Positions 1-10,004 of a DNA stretch of 64,000 nt are shown piece after piece. The stretch is from Moraxellaceae bacterium. Lineage in GTDB: Bacteria > Pseudomonadota > Gammaproteobacteria > Pseudomonadales > Moraxellaceae. Every line of letters begins with the position of its first letter. Within the stretch, counting starts at the first letter, position 1. The translations under genes were made by a program, and so were the position numbers. The notes under the pieces were generated by a model, which saw only the letters and a program-made list of their open reading frames with translations, ran no database searches and was not told where the DNA came from. Location: positions 62,001-126,000 of the forward strand of contig JACKNZ010000008.1 of NCBI GenBank assembly GCA_024234595.1, in the 5' to 3' direction.

Positions 1-696
1 AATATTGCCTCGGTGCAAATTGCAGAGTCTTTACCCAAAGAAACCTTACCCATGATGCACCGCCGTTTTGGCTTTGGTCAAGTGACAGAAAGTGGCTTTC
101 CGGGTGAAAGTAAAGGCATTTTACAACCGCCAAAACGTTGGGGGCCTGTCGAAATTGCCACCATGTCTTATGGTTATGGTATTGCCGTGACGGCACTACA
201 GTTAGCGCGGGCTTATGCGGCCATCGCTAATCATGGTGTATCACATCCTATTTCGTTAACCAAATTGACTGCCCCTCCTCAAAGTACCGCGTTAGTCAGT
301 GATAAAATTGTTTCACAATTATTTCCCATGATGGAATCCGTCGTCTCATCAGACGGTACAGCCTTAAAAGCTGCTTTACCCGGTTATCGTGTCGCAGGTA
401 AAACAGGCACAGCACACAAAGCCCAAAATGGCAGTTATGCTAAAGATGAGTATATGTCCTTGTTTGCAGGGTTTGCGCCTGTGAGTGACCCACGTGTGGC
501 AATGGTGGTGGTGATGGATGGTGCCAAAAAAGGCGGCTATTTTGGTGGAACGGTGTCTTCACCTGTGTTTTCACGGGTGATGGCCGAAACTTTACGTTTA
601 ATGAATGTGCCATTAGATAAGTCACTCGAAAATCCCGTTAAATCGCCTGTAACGGCTAGTGCAACGCCATCTCACACGCCTAAAGAGCCTACCTAA
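1..696 (+). CDS. ftsI: Peptidoglycan D,D-transpeptidase FtsI (PBP3), 3' part
   Basis: Septal transpeptidase that cross-links peptidoglycan at the division site with FtsW. Only the C-terminal 231 residues are present; the reading frame is open from base 1, so the start, membrane anchor and the SxxK and SxN motifs lie upstream. The third penicillin-binding motif is visible as AGKTGTAHK (KTG codons at 400-408), preceded by the family segment TMSYGYGIAVTALQLARAYA. The tail after the KTG box is about 95 residues and ends in a Ser/Thr/Pro-rich stretch, probably flexible. murE begins 1 base after the stop codon, which fits the standard dcw order ftsI-murE. Identification is secure from motif plus context. 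Confidence 0.95.
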   Translation, partial: NIASVQIAESLPKETLPMMHRRFGFGQVTESGFPGESKGILQPPKRWGPVEIATMSYGYGIAVTALQLARAYAAIANHGVSHPISLTKLTAPPQSTALVSDKIVSQLFPMMESVVSSDGTALKAALPGYRVAGKTGTAHKAQNGSYAKDEYMSLFAGFAPVSDPRVAMVVVMDGAKKGGYFGGTVSSPVFSRVMAETLRLMNVPLDKSLENPVKSPVTASATPSHTPKEPT

Positions 697-697
697 C

Positions 698-2158
698 ATG
701 ACGCAGCTTATTGATATTTGGCCAGCCATTAGCCCTGAGTATGCTCATATTGAAATGACTGGTATGAGCGCAAATAGCCGTGATATTAAACAGGGTGAGG
801 TATTTATTGCCTTGCAAGGTCAACAGCATGATGCTCGTAAATTTATTCCACAAGCGATAGCCCAAGGCGCGGTAGCGGTATTGTGTCAAACAGACAGTGA
901 CACCCAGTTGCACGGTGCAATCCCCGTGATAGCAATCAAAGATTTGCCGCAACAGTTAGGTGCTATAGCGGCACGTTTTTATGGTCATGCCAGCCAAGAT
1001 TTAACCGTGCTTGCGGTAACGGGCACTAACGGCAAAACCAGTTGCGCGCAATTATTAGCCCATGCCTGTTCGTTTTTGGGTAAAAAGTCTGCTGTGTTAG
1101 GCACATTGGGTAATGGTTTGGTGGGGGAGTTAGTGCCTTCAACGCATACCACCTTAGATGCCTTGCAACTACAACAAAAATTGGCCGAATTTAAACAAGC
1201 AGGTGCACAAGTCGTGGCCTTAGAAGCCAGTTCGCATGGTTTAGAGCAAGGACGTTTATTGGCCACTTGCATAGATACTGCTATTTTTACCAATCTGAGT
1301 CGTGACCATTTAGATTATCACGGTACCATGCAAGATTATCAGCAAGCCAAAGCCTTACTGTTTGCTTGGCCTACTCTTAAAACCGCGATTTTAAATGCCG
1401 ATGACCCTGTAGCAGTGGCCTATCAACAGCAGCTAAAACCAAGCGTGAGATGTTGGCGTTATAGTCAAGATGCTAATTGTGATGCTGATTTTGTAGCATT
1501 AGAGGTCACACCTTCTTTACAAGGTTTGGTTGTTAAGGTGAAAACACCGCAAGGCATAGTCACTATTCACAGCCAACTCTTAGGCCGATTTAATGTCAGT
1601 AATTTGCTGGCGGTATTAGCGGGTTTACTGAGTATTGATGTCTCCTTGACAGAAGCCGTGACGGCCTTAAATCAGGTACAGGCGGTAAAAGGCCGTATGC
1701 AATGTCTATCCAATGGCAACATAACCGCCGTGGTGGACTACGCCCATACACCCGATGCCCTCGAAAAAGTGTTACATAGTTTGCGTGAGCATACCCAAGG
1801 ACAGTTGTGGTGTGTGTTTGGTTGCGGTGGCGACCGAGATAAAGGCAAGCGGCCGTTAATGGGCGAAATTGCTAGTCGTTTGGCTGATAAAGTGGTAGTC
1901 ACTGCTGATAATCCGCGCAGTGAGCCAGTCAGCCAAATTTTAGAGCAAATTGTGAAAGGGGTGACGCTCAATAATAATACCTATTGGGTGATGGCCGACC
2001 GCAAACAAGCCATTCACTATGCCCTAGCCTCGGCACAAACAGGCGATATGGTGTTGATTGCAGGCAAAGGACACGAAGATTACCAAGAAATACATGGCGT
2101 GCGTTATCCCTTTGATGATGCCGCTATTGTGCAGCATTTTTTAGAGAAAAATTCATGA
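698..2158 (+). CDS. murE: UDP-N-acetylmuramoyl-tripeptide synthetase MurE
   Basis: Cytoplasmic ATP-dependent ligase adding the third stem residue, predicted meso-diaminopimelate, to UDP-MurNAc-L-Ala-D-Glu. The Mur ligase P-loop GTNGKT lies near residue 109, and DNPR near residue 404 is the signature of the meso-DAP-specific enzymes. The chosen ATG gives 486 residues starting MTQLIDIW; an in-frame TTG 39 bases upstream lies inside ftsI and would add a non-family extension. It overlaps murF by 4 bases (ATGA), so translation is probably coupled. Confidence 0.96.
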   Translation: MTQLIDIWPAISPEYAHIEMTGMSANSRDIKQGEVFIALQGQQHDARKFIPQAIAQGAVAVLCQTDSDTQLHGAIPVIAIKDLPQQLGAIAARFYGHASQDLTVLAVTGTNGKTSCAQLLAHACSFLGKKSAVLGTLGNGLVGELVPSTHTTLDALQLQQKLAEFKQAGAQVVALEASSHGLEQGRLLATCIDTAIFTNLSRDHLDYHGTMQDYQQAKALLFAWPTLKTAILNADDPVAVAYQQQLKPSVRCWRYSQDANCDADFVALEVTPSLQGLVVKVKTPQGIVTIHSQLLGRFNVSNLLAVLAGLLSIDVSLTEAVTALNQVQAVKGRMQCLSNGNITAVVDYAHTPDALEKVLHSLREHTQGQLWCVFGCGGDRDKGKRPLMGEIASRLADKVVVTADNPRSEPVSQILEQIVKGVTLNNNTYWVMADRKQAIHYALASAQTGDMVLIAGKGHEDYQEIHGVRYPFDDAAIVQHFLEKNS

Positions 2159-3513
2159 AATTAAGCGTCATCGCTCAAAAAACGCAGGGCCAGCTGTTTG
2201 GTCAAGACTTAGATGTTTGTCAATTTTCGACCGATACGCGCACGCTTAAAGCAGGTGATGTGTTTATTGCCCTAAGTGGTGCTAATTTTGATGCCAACAG
2301 TTTTGTGGCTAAAGCACAACAGTTAGGTGCAGTGGCCGCGATAGTCACTCAATATCAAGCTGATTTGCCTTTAAGCCAAATTGTAGTTGCCAATACCCAA
2401 ACCGCTTTAGGTTTATTGGCCAAAGCATGGCGCGAGCAATTTGAGTTAATGCGCGTGGCCATGACAGGCAGCAGTGGCAAAACCACTACCAAAGAATTAA
2501 CCGCCAGTATTTTTAGGCAAGCAGGTGAGACCCTAGCAACTTTAGGCAACAAAAATAACGAAATTGGTGTGCCATTAACCTTGCTGCGTTTAACGGCTGA
2601 GCATCGTTATGGCGTATTTGAATTGGGCGCAAATCATCTTGGCGAAATTGCTTACACCTCGGGCTTAGTGCAACCGCATGCTGCCGTGATTACCAATATT
2701 GGCACCGCACATTTAGAGGGCTTTGGTAGTCGCCAAGGTATTGCACAGGCCAAAGGTGAGATTTTTGGCGGCTTGGTTGAGGGTGGTACGGCAGTTATCA
2801 ACGCCGATGATGAGTTTGCCGATTATCATCAAACCTTATGTGAAGGCAAAAAAATACTCACTTTTTCTGTTAAAAAAACAGCTGATGTTTATGCTACCGA
2901 TATTAAACGTAGCAACGGTGGCGCGTATCAATTTATGTTGCACATTGCCGAGCAGTCTGCACCCATTCAATTAGCGTTAATTGGTCAGCATAATGTGGCT
3001 AATGCCTTAGCGGCTTGTTGTTTGGCCTTGGCCTGTGGTTTAACCTTGCCGCAAATAAAACAAGGTTTAGAAAGTGCACAGGGCGCGGCAGGGCGTATGG
3101 TATTGCATCGTTGTCAGGGTTTTACCTTAATTGACGATACCTATAACGCCAATCCTGATGCTATGAAGGCCGCTATTGATGAATTGGCACTGTGCGAAGG
3201 CCATAAATTTGTGGTGTTGGGGGCAATGGGTGAGTTAGGTGAAAATGCCGCCAGTTTACATCAACAAGTCGGCGCGTATGCTCAAGCTAAGCAAGTTGAT
3301 GCCCTGTATTGTGTGGGCGCATTTAGCCAAGATACCGCACAAGGTTATGGCGCAACGGCGCAGCGTTTTGAAACGCAAGCAGAGTTGATTGCGGCATTAG
3401 TAAAGTCTATGCCACAAGGCGCAACCATTTTGGTTAAAGGCTCACGTAGCGCACGCATGGAAAATGTGGTGCAAGCGGTGTTGGGTTTCGACTCCGCTCA
3501 ACCAACGATATAG
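2155..3513 (+). CDS. murF: UDP-N-acetylmuramoyl-tripeptide--D-alanyl-D-alanine ligase MurF
   Basis: Adds D-Ala-D-Ala to the UDP-MurNAc-tripeptide, completing the cytoplasmic pentapeptide. The P-loop GSSGKTTTKE is near residue 105, and the central and C-terminal ligase domains are complete (for example LIDDTYNANPDAMKAA). At 452 residues it is family-sized. The last residues, FDSAQPTI, are encoded by a copy of a dispersed repeat (3486-3503) that recurs just after the stop codon, so the native end has probably been replaced or extended. The tail follows the conserved SARMENVVQAV segment and should not touch the active site. The gap to mraY is 176 bases and filled with repeats, unusual within this cluster. 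Confidence 0.95.
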   Translation: MKLSVIAQKTQGQLFGQDLDVCQFSTDTRTLKAGDVFIALSGANFDANSFVAKAQQLGAVAAIVTQYQADLPLSQIVVANTQTALGLLAKAWREQFELMRVAMTGSSGKTTTKELTASIFRQAGETLATLGNKNNEIGVPLTLLRLTAEHRYGVFELGANHLGEIAYTSGLVQPHAAVITNIGTAHLEGFGSRQGIAQAKGEIFGGLVEGGTAVINADDEFADYHQTLCEGKKILTFSVKKTADVYATDIKRSNGGAYQFMLHIAEQSAPIQLALIGQHNVANALAACCLALACGLTLPQIKQGLESAQGAAGRMVLHRCQGFTLIDDTYNANPDAMKAAIDELALCEGHKFVVLGAMGELGENAASLHQQVGAYAQAKQVDALYCVGAFSQDTAQGYGATAQRFETQAELIAALVKSMPQGATILVKGSRSARMENVVQAVLGFDSAQPTI

Positions 3514-3569
3514 TGTTAGTTTCGACTCCGCTCAACCTACAAACATGTACTCTGAGCGAAGTTGAAGGG
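3486..3569. repeat. TTTCGACTCCGCTCAACC repeat, two direct copies and one inverted relic
   Basis: The 18-mer TTTCGACTCCGCTCAACC occurs at 3486-3503 and again, exactly, at 3520-3537. A diverged inverted copy (CTGAGCGAAGTTGAAGGG) sits at 3552-3569. The first copy is inside the murF reading frame and reads FDSAQP; the second lies just after the stop. The arrangement resembles a small dispersed palindromic element with inverted ends, partly duplicated. Confidence 0.7.
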
Positions 3570-3590
3570 TGATTTTAAGTATCAGCAACC

Positions 3591-3658
3591 ATCACTCTAG
3601 CTCTCTCCCTCGGGGAGAGAGAACTCCCTCTCCCGTTGGGAGAGGGCTGGGGTGAGGG
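3591..3658. repeat. Double-hairpin intergenic repeat (CTCTCCC/GGGAGAG family), copy 1
   Basis: Two adjacent perfect hairpins, CTCTCTCCC-tcg-GGGAGAGAG-like (3601-3621, one central mismatch) and CCCTCTCCC-gtt-GGGAGAGGG (3626-3646), are framed by outer arms ATCACTCTAG and CTGGGGTGAGGG. The same composite occurs at 36664-36733. It lies between murF and mraY, where it could form an RNA secondary structure in the dcw transcript. Confidence 0.75.
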
Positions 3659-3689
3659 AAATTTTTAGTTTTAATAAGGAGCAACCTCG

Positions 3690-4772
3690 ATGTTGCTATG
3701 GTTAGCCGATTATTTGGCACAGTATTACAAGGCCTTTCATGTCTTTAACTACTTAACCTTGCGTGCGATGTTAAGTGTGTTGACCTCTTTAGCGATTGCC
3801 ATTTGGTTTGGCCCAACCATGATTGAGTACTTACGCACGCTCAAGTTTGGTCAGCCGATTCGTAGCGATGGCCCTCAAACACATCAAGTCAAATCAGGCA
3901 CGCCCACTATGGGAGGGGCGTTAATTTTAGTCTCGATAGGTGTTAGCACCTTGTTATGGTCGAATTTGGCAAACCCCTATGTGTGGATTGTATTAGGGGT
4001 GATGGTGGTGTTTGGTGCGGTCGGTTGGGTGGACGATTTTCGTAAAATTGTTAAAAAAGACCCCGAGGGCTTGCCAGCGCGTTGGAAGTATTTATGGCAA
4101 TCAGTTGGCGGTTTAGCGGCTGCCGTGACCTTGTATTGGTTGGCTAAAACGCCAGCCGAAACCACCTTGATTTTTCCATTTTTTAAAGACCTTATTTTGC
4201 CTTTGGGCGTGTTTTATATTTTATTAACCTATTTGGTGATTGTTGGTACCAGTAACGCTGTTAATTTAACTGATGGCCTTGATGGTTTGGCGATTATGCC
4301 AACGGTGATGGTGGCAGGTGCATTAGCCATTTTTGCTTATTTAACAGGTAATATTAAGTTTGCCGAGTATTTACATATTCCTTATGTGGCAGGTTCGGGG
4401 GAATTGATTGTCATTTGTGGCTCAATTATTGGTGCAGGATTGGGCTTTTTGTGGTTTAACGCCTATCCTGCCGAAGTGTTTATGGGTGACGTTGGTGCAT
4501 TGGCTTTAGGGGCTGTCTTGGGTGTGATTGCCGTTATTGTCCGCCAAGAAATTGTGTTATTTATTATGGGCGGTGTGTTTGTGATGGAAACGGTGTCGGT
4601 GATGCTGCAAGTGGGTTCGTTTAAGTTACGCGGCAAACGGGTCTTTAGAATGGCACCGATTCATCATCATTACGAATTAAAAGGTTGGCCAGAAACCAAA
4701 GTGGTGATTCGCTTTTGGATTATTAGCTTTATGTTGGTGTTATTGGGTTTAACCACCTTAAAAATTCGTTGA
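3690..4772 (+). CDS. mraY: Phospho-N-acetylmuramoyl-pentapeptide transferase MraY
   Basis: Integral membrane enzyme that transfers phospho-MurNAc-pentapeptide to undecaprenyl phosphate, giving lipid I. Its 360 residues equal the usual length. Family motifs in order are [20 protein letters not shown], the substrate/Mg motif [20 protein letters not shown], and the histidine-rich cytoplasmic loop [13 protein letters not shown] near residue 325. About ten hydrophobic helices alternate with short loops. AAGGAGCAA precedes the ATG. murD follows 7 bases later. Confidence 0.97.
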   Translation: MLLWLADYLAQYYKAFHVFNYLTLRAMLSVLTSLAIAIWFGPTMIEYLRTLKFGQPIRSDGPQTHQVKSGTPTMGGALILVSIGVSTLLWSNLANPYVWIVLGVMVVFGAVGWVDDFRKIVKKDPEGLPARWKYLWQSVGGLAAAVTLYWLAKTPAETTLIFPFFKDLILPLGVFYILLTYLVIVGTSNAVNLTDGLDGLAIMPTVMVAGALAIFAYLTGNIKFAEYLHIPYVAGSGELIVICGSIIGAGLGFLWFNAYPAEVFMGDVGALALGAVLGVIAVIVRQEIVLFIMGGVFVMETVSVMLQVGSFKLRGKRVFRMAPIHHHYELKGWPETKVVIRFWIISFMLVLLGLTTLKIR

Positions 4773-4779
4773 GGCATCT

Positions 4780-6135
4780 ATGGCAGCTTTAATTCAGCGT
4801 GAAGGGTTGCGCGTGGTAGTGGGTTTGGGCAAAACGGGCTTGTCTTGCGTGCGTTTTTTGCGTAGTTTGGGCTATCAAGTAGCGGTCAATGATACCCGTG
4901 ACAATCCTCCCAATTTAGCCGAGTTACACGCTGAGTTTCCCGAAGTAGTGGTTAGCTTGGGTAAACTTGATGAGCAATTATTGCTACAAGCGCACGAAAT
5001 TATTAGCAGTCCGGGTATATCCATTAACGAGCCTGAGCTACTATCTGCTCGCTTAAATGCAGGTATAAAAATCATTGGCGATATAGAGTTATTTTGTCGT
5101 GCAGTTGATAAACCGATTGTGGCCATTACAGGTTCTAATGCCAAAAGTACGGTGACTACCTTAGTTGGGTTAATGGCACAAAATGCAGGCATTAACGTGG
5201 CTGTGGGGGGCAATTTGGGTACGCCTGTGTTGGAGTTGTTGCAACAATCTGCCGATTTATATGTCTTAGAGTTATCAAGTTTCCAACTAGAAACCACCCA
5301 TAGCCTACGCGCGGCAGCAGCGGTAGTGCTTAATATCAGCGAAGACCACATGGACAGATACGCCAATATGCAGGCCTATCACCAAGCCAAACATCGCATT
5401 TATCGTAATTGTTATTTTTATGTCACCAACCGCCAAGATTTATTAACTGTTCCCTTACTACCCGAGGTCATTCCGCACACCAGTTTTGGTTTAGATAAAC
5501 CTGATTTAAATACCTATGGCGTGATTCGAGAGCAGGGTATTAGCTATTTGGCCAAAGGCCAAACGAAGTTATTAGCCAGCCACGAGATGGGCATATTTGG
5601 CGAGCATAATATTGCCAATGCTTTGGCAGCGGTGGCTTTAGGTGAAGCGGTTAATATCCCCATGAGTGCGATGCTGCAAACACTCAAAGAATTTACAGGA
5701 CTTAAACATCGTTGCCAATTAGTCACTAAACATCAAGGGGTTGCTTGGTATAACGATTCCAAAGGGACTAATGTTGGCGCAACCTTAGCGGCCATTAACG
5801 GATTAGGTGCAGCCATTAGTGGCAAAGTATTATTGATTGCTGGTGGTGTAGGCAAAGGTCAAGATTTTAGCCCATTGTCATCTGCCTTAGCACAATATGG
5901 CAAAGTGGTGATTTTATTGGGTGAAGATGCCACTAAAATTGATGCGGCGGTCACCGCCCAAGTTGCCAAAATTCATGTTCAAAGTTTAGCGGCGGCGGTA
6001 GAGCAGGCGGCACAACTGGCTCAACAAGGCGATGCGGTGTTGTTGTCACCTGCCTGTGCCAGTTTTGATATGTTTAAACATTATGAAGATAGAGGCGAGC
6101 AGTTTGTTGCCTTGGTTCAATCTATTACTAAATAA
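4780..6135 (+). CDS. murD: UDP-N-acetylmuramoylalanine--D-glutamate ligase MurD
   Basis: Adds D-glutamate to UDP-MurNAc-L-Ala in the cytoplasm. The N-terminal Rossmann-like segment VVVGLGKTGLSCVRFL is followed by the ATP loop GSNAKSTVTTL (about residue 114), the Asn-Ala version seen in Pseudomonas-type MurD rather than GTNGKST. Later motifs are HRCQLV, WYNDSKGTNVGAT and SPACASFDMFKHYEDRG, all family-typical. Its 451 residues match the family. It sits between mraY and ftsW in the normal dcw order. Confidence 0.96.
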   Translation: MAALIQREGLRVVVGLGKTGLSCVRFLRSLGYQVAVNDTRDNPPNLAELHAEFPEVVVSLGKLDEQLLLQAHEIISSPGISINEPELLSARLNAGIKIIGDIELFCRAVDKPIVAITGSNAKSTVTTLVGLMAQNAGINVAVGGNLGTPVLELLQQSADLYVLELSSFQLETTHSLRAAAAVVLNISEDHMDRYANMQAYHQAKHRIYRNCYFYVTNRQDLLTVPLLPEVIPHTSFGLDKPDLNTYGVIREQGISYLAKGQTKLLASHEMGIFGEHNIANALAAVALGEAVNIPMSAMLQTLKEFTGLKHRCQLVTKHQGVAWYNDSKGTNVGATLAAINGLGAAISGKVLLIAGGVGKGQDFSPLSSALAQYGKVVILLGEDATKIDAAVTAQVAKIHVQSLAAAVEQAAQLAQQGDAVLLSPACASFDMFKHYEDRGEQFVALVQSITK

Positions 6136-6170
6136 GTTCTTTGCAACAGAGTTATCTTAGGTGAGTTTGA

Positions 6171-7361
6171 ATGAAACTAAGCCTTAAAAAGCCAACATTC
6201 TCTATACCCCATCACTGGCTAGTGCCTAATTGGCAACAGGAGTTTAGTGAACGGCGTTTACTAATGTTGGCCGTCGCGGTGTTGGCCTGTTTGGGCGTGA
6301 CCATTGTGGGCTCCGCCTCCATGAGTATTGCCAGTGCCGACTTTAACGACCCTTTTTATTTTTTTCGTCGTCATTTAATTTATATGTTTATGGCAGTAAC
6401 CGCAGCCGTGATAGTGGCCAATATTCCACTGGCATTGTGGCGCAAATGGATGCCTGTGATTTTGATTGTGGCAGGTGTGTTGCTGGTATTAGTGTTAACG
6501 CCTTTAGGTAAGCGCGTTAATGGCAGTGCGCGTTGGCTTGGGGTAGGACCTTTGACTATTCAGCCCTCAGAAGTCGCCAAGTTTGCGGTTGTGTTGTATA
6601 TGTCCAATTATTTAGTCAGACGGCAAGATGACGTTCGTAAAAGCCTGTTGGCTTTATGGCGTTCGGCGTTAATTGTGGGCGCAACCGTTGGTTTACTCAT
6701 GGGTGAGCCAGATTTTGGCGCGAGTTTGGTGTTGTTAGTGTCGTTGTTTGGTATGTTGTTTTTAGCAGGTGCACCTGCCAAAAACTTTATGATTTTATTG
6801 GTGGCGGCTGGTAGCGGTATTGTCGGTTTAGCGTTTTCGGCCGAATACCGTGTGCGGCGAATTTTATCGTTTTGGGACGCATGGGACGATGCCTATGGCA
6901 CCGATTACCAGCTGTCACAAAGTTTGATTGCTTTTGGGCGAGGCGACTGGTTTGGGGTGGGTTTGGGGCATAGTGTGCAAAAACTGTTTTATTTACCCGA
7001 AGCACATACTGACTTTGTATTTGCTATTTACGCCGAAGAGTTTGGTTTTGTGGGCGTAGCAGTATTGCTACTGGCTTTTTACTTATTTATGAATACAGGC
7101 GTAAGAATTGCGCGTAAAGCGATGGTGCATGGCAAGCTAGAAGATGCCTATTTAGCCTACGGCATAGTGTTTTTATTGTTAATGCAAATTGTGATTAACA
7201 TTGCGGTTTGCACAGGTTTGTTTCCCACTAAAGGTCTAACCTTACCCTTTATTAGTTATGGTGGTAGTAGTTTGATTATGGTGTTTGTGATGTTTGGTAT
7301 CTTATTACGCATAGATAGCGAAGCCACAACCAGTGCCTCTCAACCAAAGGAATCCGTATGA
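6171..7361 (+). CDS. ftsW: Peptidoglycan glycosyltransferase FtsW
   Basis: SEDS-family polymerase that builds septal glycan strands from lipid II and works with FtsI. The 396-residue protein has a short basic cytoplasmic start followed by about ten hydrophobic helices. Signature stretches include NGSARWLGVGPLTIQPSE, the acidic loop around EAHTDFVFAIYAEEFG, and the C-terminal KGLTLPFISYGGSS. Its stop overlaps the murG start by 4 bases (ATGA), indicating coupled translation. Confidence 0.96.
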   Translation: MKLSLKKPTFSIPHHWLVPNWQQEFSERRLLMLAVAVLACLGVTIVGSASMSIASADFNDPFYFFRRHLIYMFMAVTAAVIVANIPLALWRKWMPVILIVAGVLLVLVLTPLGKRVNGSARWLGVGPLTIQPSEVAKFAVVLYMSNYLVRRQDDVRKSLLALWRSALIVGATVGLLMGEPDFGASLVLLVSLFGMLFLAGAPAKNFMILLVAAGSGIVGLAFSAEYRVRRILSFWDAWDDAYGTDYQLSQSLIAFGRGDWFGVGLGHSVQKLFYLPEAHTDFVFAIYAEEFGFVGVAVLLLAFYLFMNTGVRIARKAMVHGKLEDAYLAYGIVFLLLMQIVINIAVCTGLFPTKGLTLPFISYGGSSLIMVFVMFGILLRIDSEATTSASQPKESV

Positions 7362-8431
7362 GTGTTAAATCAGTGGTAGTGATGGCAGGTGGCACAGGCG
7401 GACACGTTTTTCCTGCTTTAGCAGTTGCTCAACATCTCAGTCAACAAGGTGTTTATATTCATTGGTTGGGGACAAAAAATGGGATTGAGGCCGATATCGT
7501 CCCCAAAAATAACTTTGATATTAGCTATTTAGAAGTGCAAGGTGTACGTGGTCAAGGTTTGGCGCGTTTGTTGTTAGCACCATTTAAAATTTTATTGGCG
7601 GTACTTGCCGCTATCAAAGTCTTGCGTGCGGTCAAAGCTGATTGTGTCATTGGTTTAGGCGGCTACGTCACAGGGCCAGGTGGGGTTGCTGCGCGATTAT
7701 TGGGCAAACCGTTAATTATTCACGAGCAAAATGCGGTAGCTGGCTTTACTAATAAACAACTTGCGCGTATTGCAACACAGGTATTACAAGCCTTTCCTGC
7801 GGCTTTTCCTGCCAGTCCAAAAGTTACGACGACTGGCAATCCTGTGCGTCCTGTGATTGCTAATTTGGCCACGCCCGACACACGCTATGGCCAACGCAGT
7901 GGCGCATTACAAATTCTTATTTTAGGGGGAAGTCAAGGCGCAGTCGCATTGAATGAGTTAGTACCTGATGCACTTGCTATCCTTAACAAAGAATACGCGC
8001 TTACTATTCGTCATCAAACAGGTAAAAAACAAGTCGAAAAAACCCAACAACGCTACAAAGAATTGGGTATTCATGATGCCAATGTCCAGCCTTTTATTAA
8101 CGATATGGCGGAGGCTTACGGTTGGGCGGACTTAGTCATTTGTCGTTCTGGGGCATTAACGGTCAGCGAATTGGCTGCCGCAGGAGTCGCTTCGGTATTA
8201 GTGCCGTATCCTCACGCGGTTGATGACCACCAAACCGCTAATGGGCGTTATTTAAGTGATGAAGGTGCGGCCTTATTGTGTCAACAAGCCTCATTAACAG
8301 CCGAAAATTTGGCACAAACCTTAAAACCGTTATTATCTCGCCCAAAATTGCTGCAAATGGCTAATATTGCTCGTAAACTTGCACAACCCAAAGCAACCGC
8401 GACAGTTGCCCAATTTTGTCTTCGTAGTTGA
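7358..8431 (+). CDS. murG: UDP-GlcNAc--undecaprenyl-PP-MurNAc-pentapeptide GlcNAc transferase MurG
   Basis: Peripheral inner-membrane GT28 glycosyltransferase that converts lipid I to lipid II. The glycine-rich loop GGTGGHVFPALAVA stands at residues 11-24. The second loop GGSQGAVALNEL, the acceptor loop HEQNAVAGFTNK and the UDP-binding region VICRSGALTVSELAAAG are all intact. 357 residues is family-typical. It is coupled to ftsW by a 4-base overlap and followed after 9 bases by murC. Confidence 0.97.
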   Translation: MSVKSVVVMAGGTGGHVFPALAVAQHLSQQGVYIHWLGTKNGIEADIVPKNNFDISYLEVQGVRGQGLARLLLAPFKILLAVLAAIKVLRAVKADCVIGLGGYVTGPGGVAARLLGKPLIIHEQNAVAGFTNKQLARIATQVLQAFPAAFPASPKVTTTGNPVRPVIANLATPDTRYGQRSGALQILILGGSQGAVALNELVPDALAILNKEYALTIRHQTGKKQVEKTQQRYKELGIHDANVQPFINDMAEAYGWADLVICRSGALTVSELAAAGVASVLVPYPHAVDDHQTANGRYLSDEGAALLCQQASLTAENLAQTLKPLLSRPKLLQMANIARKLAQPKATATVAQFCLRS

Positions 8432-8440
8432 GTCTTTTTT

Positions 8441-9877
8441 ATGATTAATCAAAGCTCGCGTGGTCGTTTAATCGAAATCCCCGAAATGCGTCGTATTCGC
8501 TGTATCCATTTTATTGGGATTGGCGGTGCAGGTATGTGTGGTATTGCCGAAGTATTACTCAACCAAGGCTACCAAATTTCGGGTTCGGATGCCAAAGCAG
8601 GCAAAACCACCGAACGTTTACAACAATTGGGCGCACAGGTTTTTATTGGTCATGCTGCCGATAACATTGCCAAAGCTAATGTCGTGGTTGTGTCAACTGC
8701 GATTGATGATAGCAATCCCGAAATTGTTGCTGCGCGTGAAGCACGTTTACCCATTGTACGCCGTGCCGAAATGTTGGGCGAATTAATGAGATACCGTCAT
8801 GGTATTGCCATTGCAGGCACTCATGGCAAAACCACGACAACCAGTTTAGTGACGTCGATTTTAGCCGAAGGTGGTTTTGACCCCACTTTTGTGATTGGTG
8901 GTTTATTAAATAGTGCTGGCACAAATGCCAAATTAGGTGGTAGTCGTTACTTAGTGGCCGAAGCTGATGAAAGTGATGCCTCATTTTTGCATTTACAGCC
9001 CATGGCGGCAGTGGTCACTAACATTGATGCCGACCATATGGACACCTATGGCGGCTCGTTTGAAAAGCTCAAAGATACTTTTATTGAGTTTTTACACAAC
9101 TTACCGTTTTATGGGCTAGCGGTGGTGTGTGGTGATGATGCGGTGATTCGTGAATTATTACCGCGTATTGCGCGTCCAACGGTGACTTATGGCTTTGACG
9201 AGGCCAATGACATTCGTGCTATTGATATTCGTCAAGAAGGTATGCAAACCCATTTTACCGCCTTACGTCCACAAAAAGAGCCATTAGCCATTAGCCTTAA
9301 TTTACCTGGCTTGCATAATGTCTTGAACGCCTTAGCAGCCATTGCGATTGCCACGGATGAAGGGGTGGAGGATGTAGCTATTCAAGGTGCTTTGGCGAGT
9401 TTTGAAGGAGTTGGTCGTCGTTTTCAACAATATGGTGAGTTTAATTTTGGCGAAGGCTCAGTGCGTTTAGTGGATGATTATGGCCATCACCCACGCGAAG
9501 TTGAAGCCACGCTCAAAGCTGCCCGACAAAGTTTTCCAAACCGCCGTTTGGTATTAATGTTTCAACCCCATCGTTACACCCGTACCCGTGATTGTTTTGA
9601 AGATTTTGTACAGGTGTTATCGCAAGTTGATGTTTTACTGTTGTTGGATGTGTATTCAGCGGGTGAAAAACCCATTGCAGGCGCAGACGGTCGTACCTTA
9701 GCACGGAGTATTCGTGCGCGTGGTTTGGTTGAACCGATTTTTATTGAAAAAACCGAAGAGTTGAATACCTTATTAAAAACGGTGTTGCAGCCTAATGATG
9801 TGTTGTTAACTCAAGGTGCAGGTACAGTCGGCGCGTTAGCCATTGAATTAGCACAACATAATTTATATTTAGGTTGA
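8441..9877 (+). CDS. murC: UDP-N-acetylmuramate--L-alanine ligase MurC
   Basis: First of the four Mur ligases: it adds L-alanine to UDP-MurNAc. The nucleotide-binding start [17 protein letters not shown], the ATP loop [12 protein letters not shown] (about residue 126), EADESDASF and the C-terminal [18 protein letters not shown] define the family. Its length is 478 residues. It precedes ddlB in the dcw order, but the two are separated by 127 bases carrying an intergenic hairpin repeat. Confidence 0.97.
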   Translation: MINQSSRGRLIEIPEMRRIRCIHFIGIGGAGMCGIAEVLLNQGYQISGSDAKAGKTTERLQQLGAQVFIGHAADNIAKANVVVVSTAIDDSNPEIVAAREARLPIVRRAEMLGELMRYRHGIAIAGTHGKTTTTSLVTSILAEGGFDPTFVIGGLLNSAGTNAKLGGSRYLVAEADESDASFLHLQPMAAVVTNIDADHMDTYGGSFEKLKDTFIEFLHNLPFYGLAVVCGDDAVIRELLPRIARPTVTYGFDEANDIRAIDIRQEGMQTHFTALRPQKEPLAISLNLPGLHNVLNALAAIAIATDEGVEDVAIQGALASFEGVGRRFQQYGEFNFGEGSVRLVDDYGHHPREVEATLKAARQSFPNRRLVLMFQPHRYTRTRDCFEDFVQVLSQVDVLLLLDVYSAGEKPIAGADGRTLARSIRARGLVEPIFIEKTEELNTLLKTVLQPNDVLLTQGAGTVGALAIELAQHNLYLG

Positions 9878-9888
9878 GTTTATGAAGG

Positions 9889-9968
9889 AAGCTCCTCCCC
9901 TTAATTTAGGGGGAGGTTGGGAGGGAGTAAACCTCACCCTAGCCCTCTCCCGAATTTAGGAGGGGGAA
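9889..9968. repeat. Double-hairpin intergenic repeat, copy 2
   Basis: Between murC and ddlB. The left part, CTCCTCCCCTTAATTTAGGG and its continuation, forms one hairpin. The right part carries the family core CCTCACCCTAGCCCTCTCCC followed by an imperfect complement GGAGGGGG. It is a diverged member of the same family as the elements at 3591, 20180 and 36664. Confidence 0.6.
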
Positions 9969-10004
9969 TGCCCAGATAATTTGAGAATAAAGAGTTTATA
10001 TTTT

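Noticed and set aside
5104..5170. MurD ATP loop GSNAKST instead of GTNGKST as a defect
   Set aside because: This version is normal in Pseudomonas-type MurD, so it is not a sign of lost function.
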